A stretch of DNA of 64,000 nucleotides from Bacillus pumilus (GCF_002744245.1 NZ_NKHG01000100.1:29899-93898), one strand, 5' to 3'. Counted from the stretch's first letter, positions 24,249 through 32,507 are shown. Numbers and translations: made by a program. The notes: generated by a model from the letters alone, not told the origin.

Positions 24249-24530
24249 CTAAATCAATCCTTTCATTTTGTTTTTTAGTGATTTTGGATATGTTACTGAT
24301 GTAATCTTTGCAGATGCTTTCAAAAGTTGAATCTTGGCTTCTTTCTCATAGCGCTGAATTTGTTTTAATGATTTAGCAATATCTTTGTGAGCTGCCAATG
24401 CTCTATCTGTATCAGCACTCTCTAATGCATTCATCAATCGTTTTTGTAATGTTTCGATGCAGATCATTTCTCTTGTTATCGCATCGTTATTAATGCTTTT
24501 GAAAATCGAATTTCGTTTCTTCATCTTCAT
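24249..24530 (-). CDS. Phage hypothetical protein
   Basis: 93 aa, basic and helical. Notable segments are REMICIETLQKRLMNALES and KDIAKSLKQIQRYEKEAKIQLL. It is coupled by 4 bp to the upstream HTH gene and directly abuts the next. No family recognised. Confidence 0.65.
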   Translation of the reverse strand: MKMKKRNSIFKSINNDAITREMICIETLQKRLMNALESADTDRALAAHKDIAKSLKQIQRYEKEAKIQLLKASAKITSVTYPKSLKNKMKGLI

Positions 24531-24778
24531 CCTCCGAACAGGGCCATAATGGCTGTAATTTGCTGTGTGACAGCCAGCGGATCAATCCCGCATAATGTTG
24601 CAATCATTGCTTCTTTCGCATTAGTTGCTTCCATCCACCTGACGTATGTAGGAACATCAAGCATCTTTTGATCGTTCTCGATCTTCGAGATGCAACTGCG
24701 AGACCGGCTAAGCAATTCCGCAAGTCGTTCTTGAGAAATGCCTGCCTGCAATCGCGCTTTGCGAAGCACCACACCCAA
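24527..24778 (-). CDS. Xre-family HTH regulator
   Basis: 83 aa from TTG 24778, seven bases after GGGAGGT. The HTH spans residues ~3-60: LRKARLQAGISQERLAELLS, RSRSCISKIEN, then VPTYVRWMEAT. The last ~20 residues are hydrophobic (QQITAIMALFGG). Two tandem 17-bp palindromes lie 28-61 bp upstream and could be its autoregulatory operators. Other members of this family in Bacillus phages act on DnaA-like or early targets, but no such role is shown here. Confidence 0.83.
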   Translation of the reverse strand: MGVVLRKARLQAGISQERLAELLSRSRSCISKIENDQKMLDVPTYVRWMEATNAKEAMIATLCGIDPLAVTQQITAIMALFGG

Positions 24779-24805
24779 CTTCACAACCTCCCCACCCCCT
24801 TTCAA

Positions 24806-24839
24806 TGTTCCTATCTGGAACATGTTCCGAATTGGAACA
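24806..24839. promoter_or_regulatory. Two adjacent 17-bp palindromic operators
   Basis: TGTTCC-TATCT-GGAACA (24806-24822) is followed with no gap by TGTTCC-GAATT-GGAACA (24823-24839). Both arms are perfect. It lies just upstream of the HTH gene at 24527-24778. It differs from the B. subtilis LexA box, which has GAAC-N4-GTTC. Confidence 0.65.
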
Positions 24840-24877
24840 GCAAACCTCATATATCCGCTGTATTCTAAGGTGGTAAA

Positions 24878-25072
24878 TCATTCAACTGGCTGAAAATTGG
24901 ATTCCATTTGTGTTAATTGCCATTCTTCAAGAACTTCTCTTTTAAAGAAAATTCTTTTTCTTACTCGAAAGAACGGTATTTGCCGCTCTTTCACCATTGT
25001 GTAAACCGTGTCATGATGGACTCCAAGAAAATCAGCCGTTTCTTGAACACTCATAGTTGATTTTGTTGGCAT
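24878..25072 (-). CDS. Excisionase-like MerR/HTH_17 protein
   Basis: 64 aa. A standard HTH_17 layout: MSVQETADFLGVHHDTVYTMVKE, then PFFRVRKRIFFKREVLEEW. Such proteins bind short sites as excisionases or early regulators. It sits second in the leftward early operon behind the Cro-like gene. An Xis role with the integrase at 27132 is plausible but inferred. Confidence 0.82.
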   Translation of the reverse strand: MPTKSTMSVQETADFLGVHHDTVYTMVKERQIPFFRVRKRIFFKREVLEEWQLTQMESNFQPVE

Positions 25073-25117
25073 TATGAGAACCTCCTTCAGAATTTGTAAA
25101 CCATAAGAACCGCAAAA

Positions 25118-25357
25118 TTAACCGGTATTCTCTTTTTTATCTTGTAACTCTTGTGTACCACTCGACTCAAAAAAAATATCCCTTGGATCTTTATTTAAAA
25201 CACTTGCAATTCTCAGCATAGTGAAACCAGATGGCTCTTGTCCGTGAAGCTCAATTTTCGTAATGTTTGCGCGAGACATTTCAGTTCTTCTTGCCAATTC
25301 AGATATTGACATTCCAACACCTTTTCTGATCTCACGTAATCTGTTAGTGAAAACCAT
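25118..25357 (-). CDS. Cro-like Xre-family regulator
   Basis: 79 aa. HTH: LREIRKGVGMSISELARRTEMSRANITKIE, followed by TMLRIASVLNKDPRDIFF. It is divergent from the CI-like repressor at 25479, with a shared operator region between. It is the first gene of the leftward lytic operon, the position of cro. It has a good ribosome site just upstream of 25357. Confidence 0.88.
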   Translation of the reverse strand: MVFTNRLREIRKGVGMSISELARRTEMSRANITKIELHGQEPSGFTMLRIASVLNKDPRDIFFESSGTQELQDKKENTG

Positions 25358-25478
25358 GTGTTACACCTCCTTGAACAAATAGTAACACAAGGTTTACAGT
25401 AGTGTCAATCATGATTTACACTTTTTTTGTTTTAAAGAATTTAAATATAATGTAAACTACGTATTACAGGTGATGCTA
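25358..25478. promoter_or_regulatory. Lysogeny switch: divergent promoters and repressor operators
   Basis: Leftward promoter TTGACA (25403-25408, minus strand), 18-bp spacer, TACTAT. A rightward -10 TATAAT lies near 25449. Operator-like half sites recur: GTAACAC, GTTTACA, ATTTACAC, and a GTAAAC-TACGTA-TTAC dyad near the repressor start. Confidence 0.6.
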
Positions 25479-25898
25479 ATGTCCAGACTTGGAGAATATT
25501 TGATAAAAGCAAGAGGAAAACTTTCTCAAAGAGAAGCTGCCAAACGAATTGGCATAAGTCATACCTACCTTGGGAAAATTGAAAATGGGAAAGACCCAAG
25601 AACAGGTAAAGAAATCAAACCAACTCCAGAAACACTAAAATTAATTTCTAAAGCATATCAATGTGATTATGAAGAATTAATGATCAAAGCTGGTTACATC
25701 GATGAGAGTGAGACAAGTAATTCTGAAAGTCCCAAACTGACTCAGTATCAAAGAAAGATTTATGAGTGGGCAAAATCCCATGACGGATTGTTCTTTGATA
25801 GTAAACCGGAAGATGTGGAAGAATTAATTGAAGAATTTGAAGTGGTATACGAGTTGTTTAAAAAGAGAAAAGAGAGAGAAAAAAAACAGAACAAATGA
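25479..25898 (+). CDS. Phage repressor, Xre/CI-like
   Basis: 139 aa from ATG 25479; earlier GTG/ATG codons at 25470-25473 overlap the ribosome site. The HTH spans residues 1-70: LIKARGKLSQREAAKRIGISHTYLGKIEN, then a DPRTGKEIKPTPETL insertion and CDYEELMIKAGY. The C-terminal half is charged (FDSKPEDVEELIEEFEVVYELF) and lacks a LexA-like peptidase, so it is probably inactivated by the ImmA-type protease two genes downstream, as in ICEBs1. Confidence 0.88.
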   Translation: MSRLGEYLIKARGKLSQREAAKRIGISHTYLGKIENGKDPRTGKEIKPTPETLKLISKAYQCDYEELMIKAGYIDESETSNSESPKLTQYQRKIYEWAKSHDGLFFDSKPEDVEELIEEFEVVYELFKKRKEREKKQNK

Positions 25899-25916
25899 TT
25901 CCTTTAGGGGGCAATT

Positions 25917-26567
25917 ATGAGGAAGAAATCAATGTTTGTAATTTGCCTATCATTGCTCGTTTTCTTAGCTGGATGTAACTCAACTAAGACGACAGATGAA
26001 CCTTCGGCAAACTCACAAGAAAAAGTTTCAGAGAAAAGGCAAAAAGAAGCTAATGAAAAACAGACAAATGACAGTTACAAAGATGATGAAACAGGAGAAT
26101 TATTTCATTACTTAAAAAGCCAAGAAAAAATTAAATCACAGAAAATGGGCCCGCTCAATATAAATTTTGAACATGTCAACTTAATGAAGTTGTCAAATAT
26201 TCCTGATGATCGACTAAGTGACTATCAAAGTTTAACTGATATTGAATTAACAAACCCTTTTCATTTTATTGATATTAAATTTTCTGTAGAGAATACAGAT
26301 AAAGAAACTATTAATTTTTCTGGTATTAGTCATTTAATTTTAGACACTAAAGAACAGGTTAAGGTCAGTAATAATAACCTTTATACTGACATTGAACAAT
26401 ATGATATGAAACTTTTTGGTAATGCGAAAAGAGATTATCAAATTGCTGTACCTATTGATTCTGATGTTTCTAAAATAAAAAGCGTTAGAATTGTGATGAG
26501 TGCTCCATTTGACGAAAATTTGGATAGCGTTTCCGAGCCAAAAGAATTAACAGTTAATTTAAAATAA
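25917..26567 (+). CDS. Prophage-encoded lipoprotein between repressor and ImmA
   Basis: 216 aa. A type II signal peptide (KKSMFVICLSLLVFLAGC) has the lipobox LAGC at 18-21. A Lys/Glu/Ser-rich tether follows, then a beta-rich domain (FHFIDIKFSVENTD, then IRIV/RIVMSAPF-type strands) resembling the DUF4352-like fold of phage and ICE lipoproteins. It is expressed with the lysogeny genes, so it will be on the surface of the lysogen. A superinfection-exclusion role is the natural guess but unproven. Confidence 0.75.
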   Translation: MRKKSMFVICLSLLVFLAGCNSTKTTDEPSANSQEKVSEKRQKEANEKQTNDSYKDDETGELFHYLKSQEKIKSQKMGPLNINFEHVNLMKLSNIPDDRLSDYQSLTDIELTNPFHFIDIKFSVENTDKETINFSGISHLILDTKEQVKVSNNNLYTDIEQYDMKLFGNAKRDYQIAVPIDSDVSKIKSVRIVMSAPFDENLDSVSEPKELTVNLK

Positions 26568-26644
26568 ATGCTCGATAAGAGTATTTATTTTTACCCAAAA
26601 ATAGAACACCTGTTCCCAAAACTAACTTGAAGGAGCTTATTAAA

Positions 26645-27139
26645 TTGAAATATATCTATACTCATTTAGAAGATAACGTTAATAGACTATATGCAGAAAT
26701 GAAAATCTTAAATCCTTCTGAACAATCTATTGATACTATTTCTGAAAAATTAGGGATTGAAGTTTGTTATAAAGACATTTCATCAAGAGCCATAATTAAT
26801 CAGGATACCCAAATTATTATCTTAGATAAGAGATTGAATAAAAGCATTAGATGGGAAAAGTTTTGTCATGAAGTTGGCCACATTCTTTTTCATAAGGGAA
26901 ATCAACTGATCATGCCCGATTCATTTAGGTTATATCAAGAATGGAAGTCGAATAATTTTATGTACCATTTTGCAGTACCAACTTTTATGTTGAGATCAGT
27001 AAATATACCTGTAGACCCTGACCAAGCAATTCAATTTTTAACTAAAACTTTTAAAGTTACTCCATCATTTGCGAAGCATCGATTAAACCTTTACAATCAA
27101 AAATTTTTTTCTCAGACAAGGAGCGTTTTATATGGCTAG
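26645..27139 (+). CDS. ImmA/IrrE-family metallopeptidase
   Basis: 164 aa from TTG 26645, nine bases after AAGGAG; a TTG at 26627 overlaps that site. The zinc motif FCHEVGHILFH (HExxH) lies near residue 79. The C-terminus carries the FAVPTFMLRS segment typical of ImmA. In ICEBs1, ImmA cleaves the ImmR repressor to start induction, and here it is paired with the repressor at 25479. It overlaps the integrase start by 8 bp. Confidence 0.88.
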   Translation: MKYIYTHLEDNVNRLYAEMKILNPSEQSIDTISEKLGIEVCYKDISSRAIINQDTQIIILDKRLNKSIRWEKFCHEVGHILFHKGNQLIMPDSFRLYQEWKSNNFMYHFAVPTFMLRSVNIPVDPDQAIQFLTKTFKVTPSFAKHRLNLYNQKFFSQTRSVLYG

Positions 27140-28415
27140 CATTGAAAAAAGAGGCAGCAATTCTTTTAGATTAGTTGTTGAAACTGGATATGATGCTAAT
27201 GGAAAAAGGTTAAGAAAATATAAAACTATTCGTATAGAGGATCATAAACTGTTAAAAACAAAAAGAAAATTGCAGGAATACCTTTCGGATCAACTCTATC
27301 AGTTCAAGATGGAAGTCAATTCTGGAGAATATATCGAACCAGAAAAACTAACCTTTGAATCCTTCATCTATAAGTGGAAAGAAAAAAAGCTCTACCAAAA
27401 GAGTGGAAAACCTTATTCTTTGACAACATCGGATGTTTATTGGAGTCTCTTAAAAAATCACGTTCTTCCCGTTTTTGGACACATGAAGATAGAACGAATA
27501 AAGAGTTTACATATCGTAGACTTTTTAGATGATTTATCAAAGGATGGTGCAAGAAAAGATGGTAAGCTAGGAGGATTAGGAGAAAGATCAATATTAGATA
27601 TTTTTAAATTACTACAGGTGGTTTTTAAAACCGCAACTGAAGAATGGAAGATTATCAAGATTGATCCAATGAAGGGATTGCCCTTGCCGGTCAACGAGAA
27701 GAAGGAAATGAACTATTTTGAAGCTGATGAAGCTGCTCAATGTATTAAGGTTCTATATGAAGAAGTTGATATCAAATGGAGACTTTATTTCTTAGCTGCG
27801 ATGATAGGAGGATTGAGACGCGGTGAAGGTCTTGCACTCGAATGGCATTTAGATGTAGATTGGGATGCTGGTGGATTTAAAATTAATCGTTCACTTTCAA
27901 AGACAGTTGATGGCAAACCACATGTGAAAGAACCTAAGTCCAAAAGTTCAAAACGATTTGTGCAGATGCCAGATTGGTATATGAATGAATTGGCTCTATT
28001 TTATCATATGTGGAAAAGAGAAAAGGAAAAGTTAAATGACGCCTGGGAGGGTGGAGATCACCAATACATTTTTCATAGTGGGTTTGGAAATCCCTATTAT
28101 TACACAACACCAACTACCCAATGGAAGCGAATCACACAAAAATATAAAATAAAAAATATCCGTTTACATGATTTGCGTCACACTATGGTGGCTTTATTAA
28201 TGGAAGCTGGTGAAAGCATAAGTGCTATTCAAAGACGTGCTGGACATGCTAGCGCCAGAACAACATCTGATATATACGGCCATGTAACAGATGAAATGAA
28301 AAAGAGTGCAGCGAATCACTTTAACAAGTTTGATCCTAAACATCTGAGAAACACAAATTCAGAGATAGGAAATTTCCGTCCCCAAGTCGTCCCCAAGGTT
28401 AAAAATAATGCATAA
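27132..28415 (+). CDS. Tyrosine integrase
   Basis: 427 aa. It opens with an arm-binding N-terminal domain (MASIEKRGSNSFRLVVETGYD), then a core-binding SAM-like domain (~65-170). In the catalytic domain the Arg is in GGLRRGEGLAL (~235), HDLRHTMV supplies His and Arg (~350), RRAGHASARTTSDIYGHV holds the second His and the Tyr nucleophile. All catalytic residues are present. It would recombine attP with a chromosomal site; a tRNA-Ala gene lies 100 bp downstream. Confidence 0.95.
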   Translation: MASIEKRGSNSFRLVVETGYDANGKRLRKYKTIRIEDHKLLKTKRKLQEYLSDQLYQFKMEVNSGEYIEPEKLTFESFIYKWKEKKLYQKSGKPYSLTTSDVYWSLLKNHVLPVFGHMKIERIKSLHIVDFLDDLSKDGARKDGKLGGLGERSILDIFKLLQVVFKTATEEWKIIKIDPMKGLPLPVNEKKEMNYFEADEAAQCIKVLYEEVDIKWRLYFLAAMIGGLRRGEGLALEWHLDVDWDAGGFKINRSLSKTVDGKPHVKEPKSKSSKRFVQMPDWYMNELALFYHMWKREKEKLNDAWEGGDHQYIFHSGFGNPYYYTTPTTQWKRITQKYKIKNIRLHDLRHTMVALLMEAGESISAIQRRAGHASARTTSDIYGHVTDEMKKSAANHFNKFDPKHLRNTNSEIGNFRPQVVPKVKNNA

Positions 28416-28457
28416 TACAAAATTGAGAGATTTCTTATCAAAAATAAAAAAATAGCC

Positions 28458-28482
28458 TTCCCCCTTGTATTCTAAGGGGGAA
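28458..28482 (+). terminator. Hairpin after integrase
   Basis: TTCCCCCTT-GTATTC-TAAGGGGGAA stem. The following bases are AT-rich rather than a clean T-run. Confidence 0.55.
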
Positions 28483-28513
28483 TTAAATATAATAATATTT
28501 GTTGAAACATCCC

Positions 28514-28586
28514 GGGGCATTAGCTCAGCTGGGAGAGCGCTACGCTGGCAGCGTAGAGGTCAGCGGTTCGATCCCGCTATGCTCCA
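28514..28586 (+). tRNA. tRNA-Ala (anticodon GGC)
   Basis: 73 nt. Acceptor GGGGCAT pairs with ATGCTCC (one G-T). D-arm GCTC-AGCTGGGA-GAGC, anticodon stem CTACG-CTGGCAG-CGTAG with GGC, T-arm CAGCG-GTTCGAT-CCGCT with one mismatch, discriminator A. No CCA is encoded. A TATAAT box lies about 25 bp upstream. It is the likely integration target of prophage 1, since the integrase sits beside it. Confidence 0.95.
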
Positions 28587-28593
28587 TACGAAA

Positions 28594-28628
28594 AACCATT
28601 CTTGAGAGATCAAGGATGGTTTTTTTTA
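28594..28628 (+). terminator. Terminator of the tRNA gene
   Basis: AACCATTCTTGA/TCAAGGATGGTT stem with a GAGA loop, followed by eight T. Confidence 0.85.
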
Positions 28629-28640
28629 TGTACATCTTTC

Positions 28641-28829
28641 TTACAGTTCTGTTTGTTCTTTATTTTTTCTTAATCTCAACAATTTCGTAATGCGGTACGT
28701 GATCACAGAAAGATAGGCAATGATGAGGATGATGGTGATTGACACAGGAAAGTCGCTCGTGATGCCATGATAAATGAAATAGATTAATAGCCATGACAAC
28801 AATATTACTTGGAACAGTTCTTTTTTCAT
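28641..28829 (-). CDS. Small two-helix membrane protein
   Basis: 62 aa. Two membrane segments (LFQVILLSWLLIYFIYHGI and ITIILIIAYLSVITY) end in a basic, charged tail (LLRLRKNKEQ). Not recognised. It lies between the tRNA gene and the end of the PBSX-like late operon and could belong to either the chromosome or the element. Confidence 0.6.
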   Translation of the reverse strand: MKKELFQVILLSWLLIYFIYHGITSDFPVSITIILIIAYLSVITYRITKLLRLRKNKEQTEL

Positions 28830-28893
28830 TTTTCTCCCCTCATGATCGCTTCAATGATTTGATTGTAACACAAATAACGTCATTTTTTTGATA

Positions 28894-28930
28894 GCTATCA
28901 GAAGTAAGATTCTCTTTACTTGCTGATAGC
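28894..28930. terminator. Hairpin at the end of the PBSX late operon
   Basis: GCTATCAG/CTGATAGC outer stem and AGTAAG/CTTTACT inner stem. ATTTTATT follows on the plus strand; the minus-strand side lacks a T-run. Confidence 0.5.
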
Positions 28931-28940
28931 ATTTTATTGA

Positions 28941-29747
28941 TTATTGCTTTGTCCGCAATTGTTCCATTTTGTTTTTCGTCTTCGGTCCGTAAATTCCATC
29001 CGCAACTAAGCCATTCATGAGTTGAAATCGCTTGACCGCATCTGCTGTTTTCCGCCCATAATAACCGTCTATCCCGTTGTTTTTGGCTCCTTTGTCTGGA
29101 TAAAAATACAGAGAAGAGAGCACTTTTTGTACAGCTGTGACTTGAGGACCTTTTGTTAAGGGTTTGGTTACTTTGATAATGCCAGATGGCAGATCTGACG
29201 TTTTTTGTTTAGGGACGGGTGCTTTGCGGCTCAGGCTTTCTGTCTTGACAGGTTTCCTTGTGCTTTTGCTGCCAGTATGAGCGGTGGCTATTCCAGCTTT
29301 AAACTGATCCCATCGTCCGAGCAGCTTCCTCGGACACTCTTTCCCGCTCCAATGCTTATGAGGCACTACATTAGATAAAGGAATTCCAAAATCCCTCATC
29401 AGCTTCCGAATCAGCCATTGTGCATTTTCAACTGCTTGTTCGAAGTTACCGCCTGCGTTTTCGCAAATCTCAATTCCAATTGATTTCATATTGCCGGTTC
29501 CTCTGCCATCACCTGCGTGCCAGCCGTTTTCGTTTAACGGTAAATGCTGATAAATCACCTGATCGTCGACCGTGTAATGCCAGCTGACACCGGTACTTGA
29601 ACGTGCGACAAATGCTGCGTGACTCGCCGCATTCGCACCTCGTGCAGTGTTAGAGGTATTATGCACCGTGATATAAAGCGGCTTCATCATGTTTCCTGGT
29701 CTGTTACGATTGTGTTTTGGGATGTAGGCTTGAATGATGTTTACCAT
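28941..29747 (-). CDS. xlyA: N-acetylmuramoyl-L-alanine amidase XlyA (PBSX endolysin)
   Basis: 268 aa. Amidase_2 domain (residues ~1-160): ITVHNTSNT has the first zinc His, GWHAGDGRGTG the substrate loop, and VPHKHWSGKECP the second zinc His region. The C-terminal peptidoglycan-binding domain (~195-265) has GPQVTAVQKVLSSL and GYYGRKTADAVKRFQ. It cleaves the MurNAc-L-Ala bond during lysis, gaining access through the XhlB/BhlA holins upstream. It is the last gene of the late operon. Confidence 0.94.
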   Translation of the reverse strand: MVNIIQAYIPKHNRNRPGNMMKPLYITVHNTSNTARGANAASHAAFVARSSTGVSWHYTVDDQVIYQHLPLNENGWHAGDGRGTGNMKSIGIEICENAGGNFEQAVENAQWLIRKLMRDFGIPLSNVVPHKHWSGKECPRKLLGRWDQFKAGIATAHTGSKSTRKPVKTESLSRKAPVPKQKTSDLPSGIIKVTKPLTKGPQVTAVQKVLSSLYFYPDKGAKNNGIDGYYGRKTADAVKRFQLMNGLVADGIYGPKTKNKMEQLRTKQ

Positions 29748-29766
29748 ATTGTTTCTCCTTCACGTA

Positions 29767-30030
29767 TTATTTTATTAACCCTCTTTGTTTCAGGGCATCT
29801 TTTTGCAGCTGTCCTTTGTAGGTCACATAATTATTTTTAAACCAAGCAATGATTGCAGTGACCATTGTGAAAATCGTGGAGCCTGCAACGTATAACGCCT
29901 CTCCTGCGGTTTGCACTTGCTCCTCACTAATCGGCAAAACCGTTTGCCCAAACATCAAAAGTGTTTGATTAATGAGTGCAATAAAAAGAAGCACTGTGCG
30001 CATCACAGTGCCTTTGTCGAATGTTTTCAT
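29767..30030 (-). CDS. xhlB: Phage holin XhlB (SPP1 family)
   Basis: 87 aa. Two hydrophobic segments ([19 protein letters not shown] and [20 protein letters not shown]) are followed by the conserved [15 protein letters not shown] and a basic tail. Holins of this family open the membrane so that XlyA can reach the wall. It is encoded between the BhlA-like gene and xlyA. Confidence 0.93.
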   Translation of the reverse strand: MKTFDKGTVMRTVLLFIALINQTLLMFGQTVLPISEEQVQTAGEALYVAGSTIFTMVTAIIAWFKNNYVTYKGQLQKDALKQRGLIK

Positions 30031-30042
30031 GATTTTTTCCTC

Positions 30043-30255
30043 CTATTTTAAATTCCGTTCAATTTTATCGAGTTTGTCGATGACGACGTCATACTTCTCA
30101 CTAAACTTTGCTAACACTTCATTTTGCGCCTCGATTTGTGCATTGAGCTTATTTTCTCTTTCTTTTGTTGTATTGAGAACATAAAACAGAACCCAGCAAA
30201 AGAGAACGGCAAATGGCCCTTGTGTCATTAAGTTTTGGACGACATCCACTTCCAT
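30043..30255 (-). CDS. BhlA/UviB-like holin-associated protein
   Basis: 70 aa from ATG 30255, eight bases after AAGAAGG; GTG 30264 overlaps that site. One membrane helix (GPFAVLFCWVLFYVLNTTK) precedes a Lys/Glu coiled coil ending VIDKLDKIERNLK. BhlA proteins act as holin-like bacteriolysins. It takes the place of xhlA in the usual PBSX lysis cassette; xepA is also missing. Confidence 0.87.
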   Translation of the reverse strand: MEVDVVQNLMTQGPFAVLFCWVLFYVLNTTKERENKLNAQIEAQNEVLAKFSEKYDVVIDKLDKIERNLK

Positions 30256-30291
30256 TGGAATCACCTTCTTTCCGGCAAAAAAATAAAGCCA

Positions 30292-30435
30292 CTAGGCTTC
30301 GTATTTGTCTCCTGTAATGTCTTGATAGTCTTCTGCTGAGATCCAGCCAATGCTTACATAAAATGAAATATCCTCTGGGCCGTAACACTGCCAGTCCCAG
30401 AATTGTTTGATATCGGTAACAGTTGGGAACATCAT
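30292..30435 (-). CDS. xkdX: XkdX-family small phage protein
   Basis: 47 aa, too short for many gene finders. It follows the XkdX pattern: QFWDWQCYGPEDISFYVSIG followed by WISAEDYQDITGDKY. AAGGAG lies ten bases upstream and its start overlaps the stop of the XkdW-like gene. XkdX proteins lie at the end of the tail operon; the function is unknown. Confidence 0.82.
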   Translation of the reverse strand: MMFPTVTDIKQFWDWQCYGPEDISFYVSIGWISAEDYQDITGDKYEA

Positions 30436-30752
30436 TTTGATTCAACTCCTTTGAACATAGCCAATAGCTGCGTTAATTGTTTTGATAATAAAGCATTCTG
30501 CTTCTTTAAAAGCTCTATATCATTTGGCGGGAGAGGTGCTGGTTTTAAGCTATCTATATACTCCTGTGTCGCGGCTTCATACCATTGTTGTTTTTCAATA
30601 TCAAATGCAGCTTTGTAAAAAGAAGGATTATTGGGTGGAGCAATTGTTGTACAATGATCTGGAATTACATAATTTCCTTCATCATCCATTTCGAAAATTT
30701 CTAAAGGTCTGACCAATACATGTTGATGATCAAATTCATATACTTGTATCAT
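30432..30752 (-). CDS. XkdW-like tail protein, copy B
   Basis: 106 aa from ATG 30752; GTG 30761 is upstream of weaker support. An N-terminal strand region (IQVYEFDHQHVLVRP) leads to Pro-rich IAPPNNPSFYKAAFD and QEYIDSLKPAPLPPNDIE. A coiled coil follows (LLKKQNALLSKQLTQLL). It matches the gene at 32208-32507, which has the same QDYINSLKTKPIPNDLEILKEQNAFL frame. In PBSX-type phages this small protein follows the fibre and probably helps fibre assembly or attachment. Confidence 0.8.
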   Translation of the reverse strand: MIQVYEFDHQHVLVRPLEIFEMDDEGNYVIPDHCTTIAPPNNPSFYKAAFDIEKQQWYEAATQEYIDSLKPAPLPPNDIELLKKQNALLSKQLTQLLAMFKGVESK

Positions 30753-32138
30753 ATTTACCACTTCCTTGATTTAATGGGATTACCATGTCCATATAGTAAC
30801 CAGTTACTGCACTGTCATTTGCTGATAATAAGCCGGTTAGCTTTAGCTCTCCTGTTTTATATATAAGTAGTTTACTGTAACCTGTCGTACCAGATACCGG
30901 CACTGTCATGACGAGCCCTTTTTCAGGTAAACCCGTGATTGGAATCATTCCACAGATGACTTCTCTATTTGCTTTTAGGTGACCTCTCAGCAATAATAGA
31001 TTTCCCCATTTAGCGTATTCAACCGCTCTATCTCCTATAGAAGAACCTTTGTCTAAGGTAACGTTCAGCCACGAGACACTTTCAAACTCAGCATTTGTAA
31101 CTATCTGTTTCCAGCCTCTGAAAATACCATCTGTATGAACGGTACCATACCAATGGTTATTATCGTAGCTTCGACTGACATGAAAAGTTTTTCGGTTATT
31201 TCCTGTTTCTATAATATCTACGTTAAACCAAGAAGAATCAGTTGTGGTGGGCATATTCACCGCATTCGTTCCAGACACATAATAAAAACCAGAAGGCAAA
31301 GTTAAAATATCTGTGCCAGTCGGAATAAGCATTCTATTTCCATTAGCTTTTAATAATGGATGATCGTTCAATCTCTTCCAACCGCTCCATTCTTGCTGAT
31401 TGTCTGTTACATTAGTGTTTGAGCGATTGATATACACATCTCCTGTATTATTTGCTCCTATGATCCATCCATAGGTATTTTCACTAAATACAGATAAGGC
31501 CCTCATGGAACTTCTTGTTGGCAGATCTGGGTGTGCTTCATGGATATACCATGAATGCACACCAGGCAATTTTATTAGTTTATCTAAAATACTAGGATCA
31601 TTTGCATTAATTCTTTCATATGCTTTGCCATCGTCAGCAGTAATTTTAGATAATTGCCCTGCATCCCATTTGTTTTTTTCATCTAGAGTAGGCATTTGCA
31701 GCCAATTTCGCAATGTCATTCACATGATAGGAAAAACAAAATGCATTACCCGACGTGTCAATTGCGACCCCTACTCCAATATTATTTTGACCTACAAGCT
31801 GAAATCCTCTTAATGCAGCGCCCCCAACAGCAGGAGAATCGATTACTCCAGAACCTCAACGAACAGGCACCCAATGATTTAATTTCGTTATAAATACTGC
31901 CACCAGCAGGGATATTGATTAGCTGAGATCCGTTATCACTCGTCATTTTATATAGCTGAGATTCATTCCATTTCTTCTTTTCTGTGCCAGATACGTGAGG
32001 AATTGAATCCCGGACATGAAGATTGAATTGTTCTAACAGTTCCGTGTCATTTTCAATCAAAATCTTCATCATATTGTTAAATAGATCTGCATGTGCTTTG
32101 TCATTTATTTCAAAAGAATGCGGTGTTTTTAAAACCAT
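30736..32138 (-). pseudogene. Tail fibre, copy B, broken by two frameshifts
   Basis: Three frames together encode a ~465-residue fibre parallel to copy A. The start at 32138 shares NDKAHADLFN and EKKKWNESQLYKMTSDNG. A frame change near 31840-31850 leads to SGVIDSP, LRGFQLVGQNNIGVGVAIDT. A second change near 31690-31710 leads to the remaining 327 aa (MTLRNWLQMPTLDEKNKW to DTSI) with repeated knob-like segments (SGFYYVSGTNAV, GWKRLND). As sequenced, only an N-terminal stub and a C-terminal fragment can be translated. Indel error in the assembly cannot be excluded. Confidence 0.78.
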
Positions 32139-32207
32139 CTTCCTCCTCCTTATATTTTAATGATTATTTTAGAACCAAAAAGCTCCTTAAATTACTTTAT
32201 TATAGCT

Positions 32208-32507
32208 TTATAGAGATTTTAACTCTTTTATGTCACGCAATATCTGTGTCATTTGCTTTGTTAAAAAAGCATTTTGTTCCTTCAATATTTCAAGGTCATT
32301 AGGTATTGGTTTTGTTTTTAAGCTATTAATATAATCTTGCGTGGCTGTTTCCTCCCATTTACGTGCTTTGGGATCGTATTTTGCAATATACGATTCAACA
32401 GGAGGTGGTACCTCTGTAAAACCTTCAGGAATTTCTTCATTTTCATTCATGAGTTTTTCTTCACCAGGTATATAAATCAATTGATCATTATACTTATAAA
32501 TCCACAT
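32208..32507 (-). CDS. XkdW-like tail protein, copy A
   Basis: 99 aa. It opens MWIYKYNDQLIYIPGEEKL, has the PEGFTEVPPPVESYIAKYDP region and a C-terminal coiled coil (NDLEILKEQNAFLTKQMTQI). It aligns with copy B (30432-30752). It follows fibre copy A by 11 bases, so fibre and XkdW-like genes form a duplicated two-gene cassette. Confidence 0.78.
   Translation of the reverse strand: MWIYKYNDQLIYIPGEEKLMNENEEIPEGFTEVPPPVESYIAKYDPKARKWEETATQDYINSLKTKPIPNDLEILKEQNAFLTKQMTQILRDIKELKSL

Larger units (their letters stand above)
1..28513. mobile_element. Prophage 1, right-hand part (left end outside window)
   Basis: Contiguous phage modules: integrase and repressor reading rightward at 25.4-28.4 kb, and early, replication, regulatory and packaging genes reading leftward down to position 1. 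The packaging genes match the PBSX/skin type, while the initiator, helicase loader and helicase resemble SPP1-type replication. The integrase end abuts a tRNA-Ala gene. Structural genes beyond XkdF must lie left of the window. The lysogeny module (25.4-28.4 kb) is visibly more AT-rich than its neighbours. Confidence 0.93.

Noticed and set aside
30736..31719. The 327-aa fibre fragment as a complete gene
   Set aside because: Upstream frames encode the missing fibre N-terminus in alignment with copy A, so this is a fragment.
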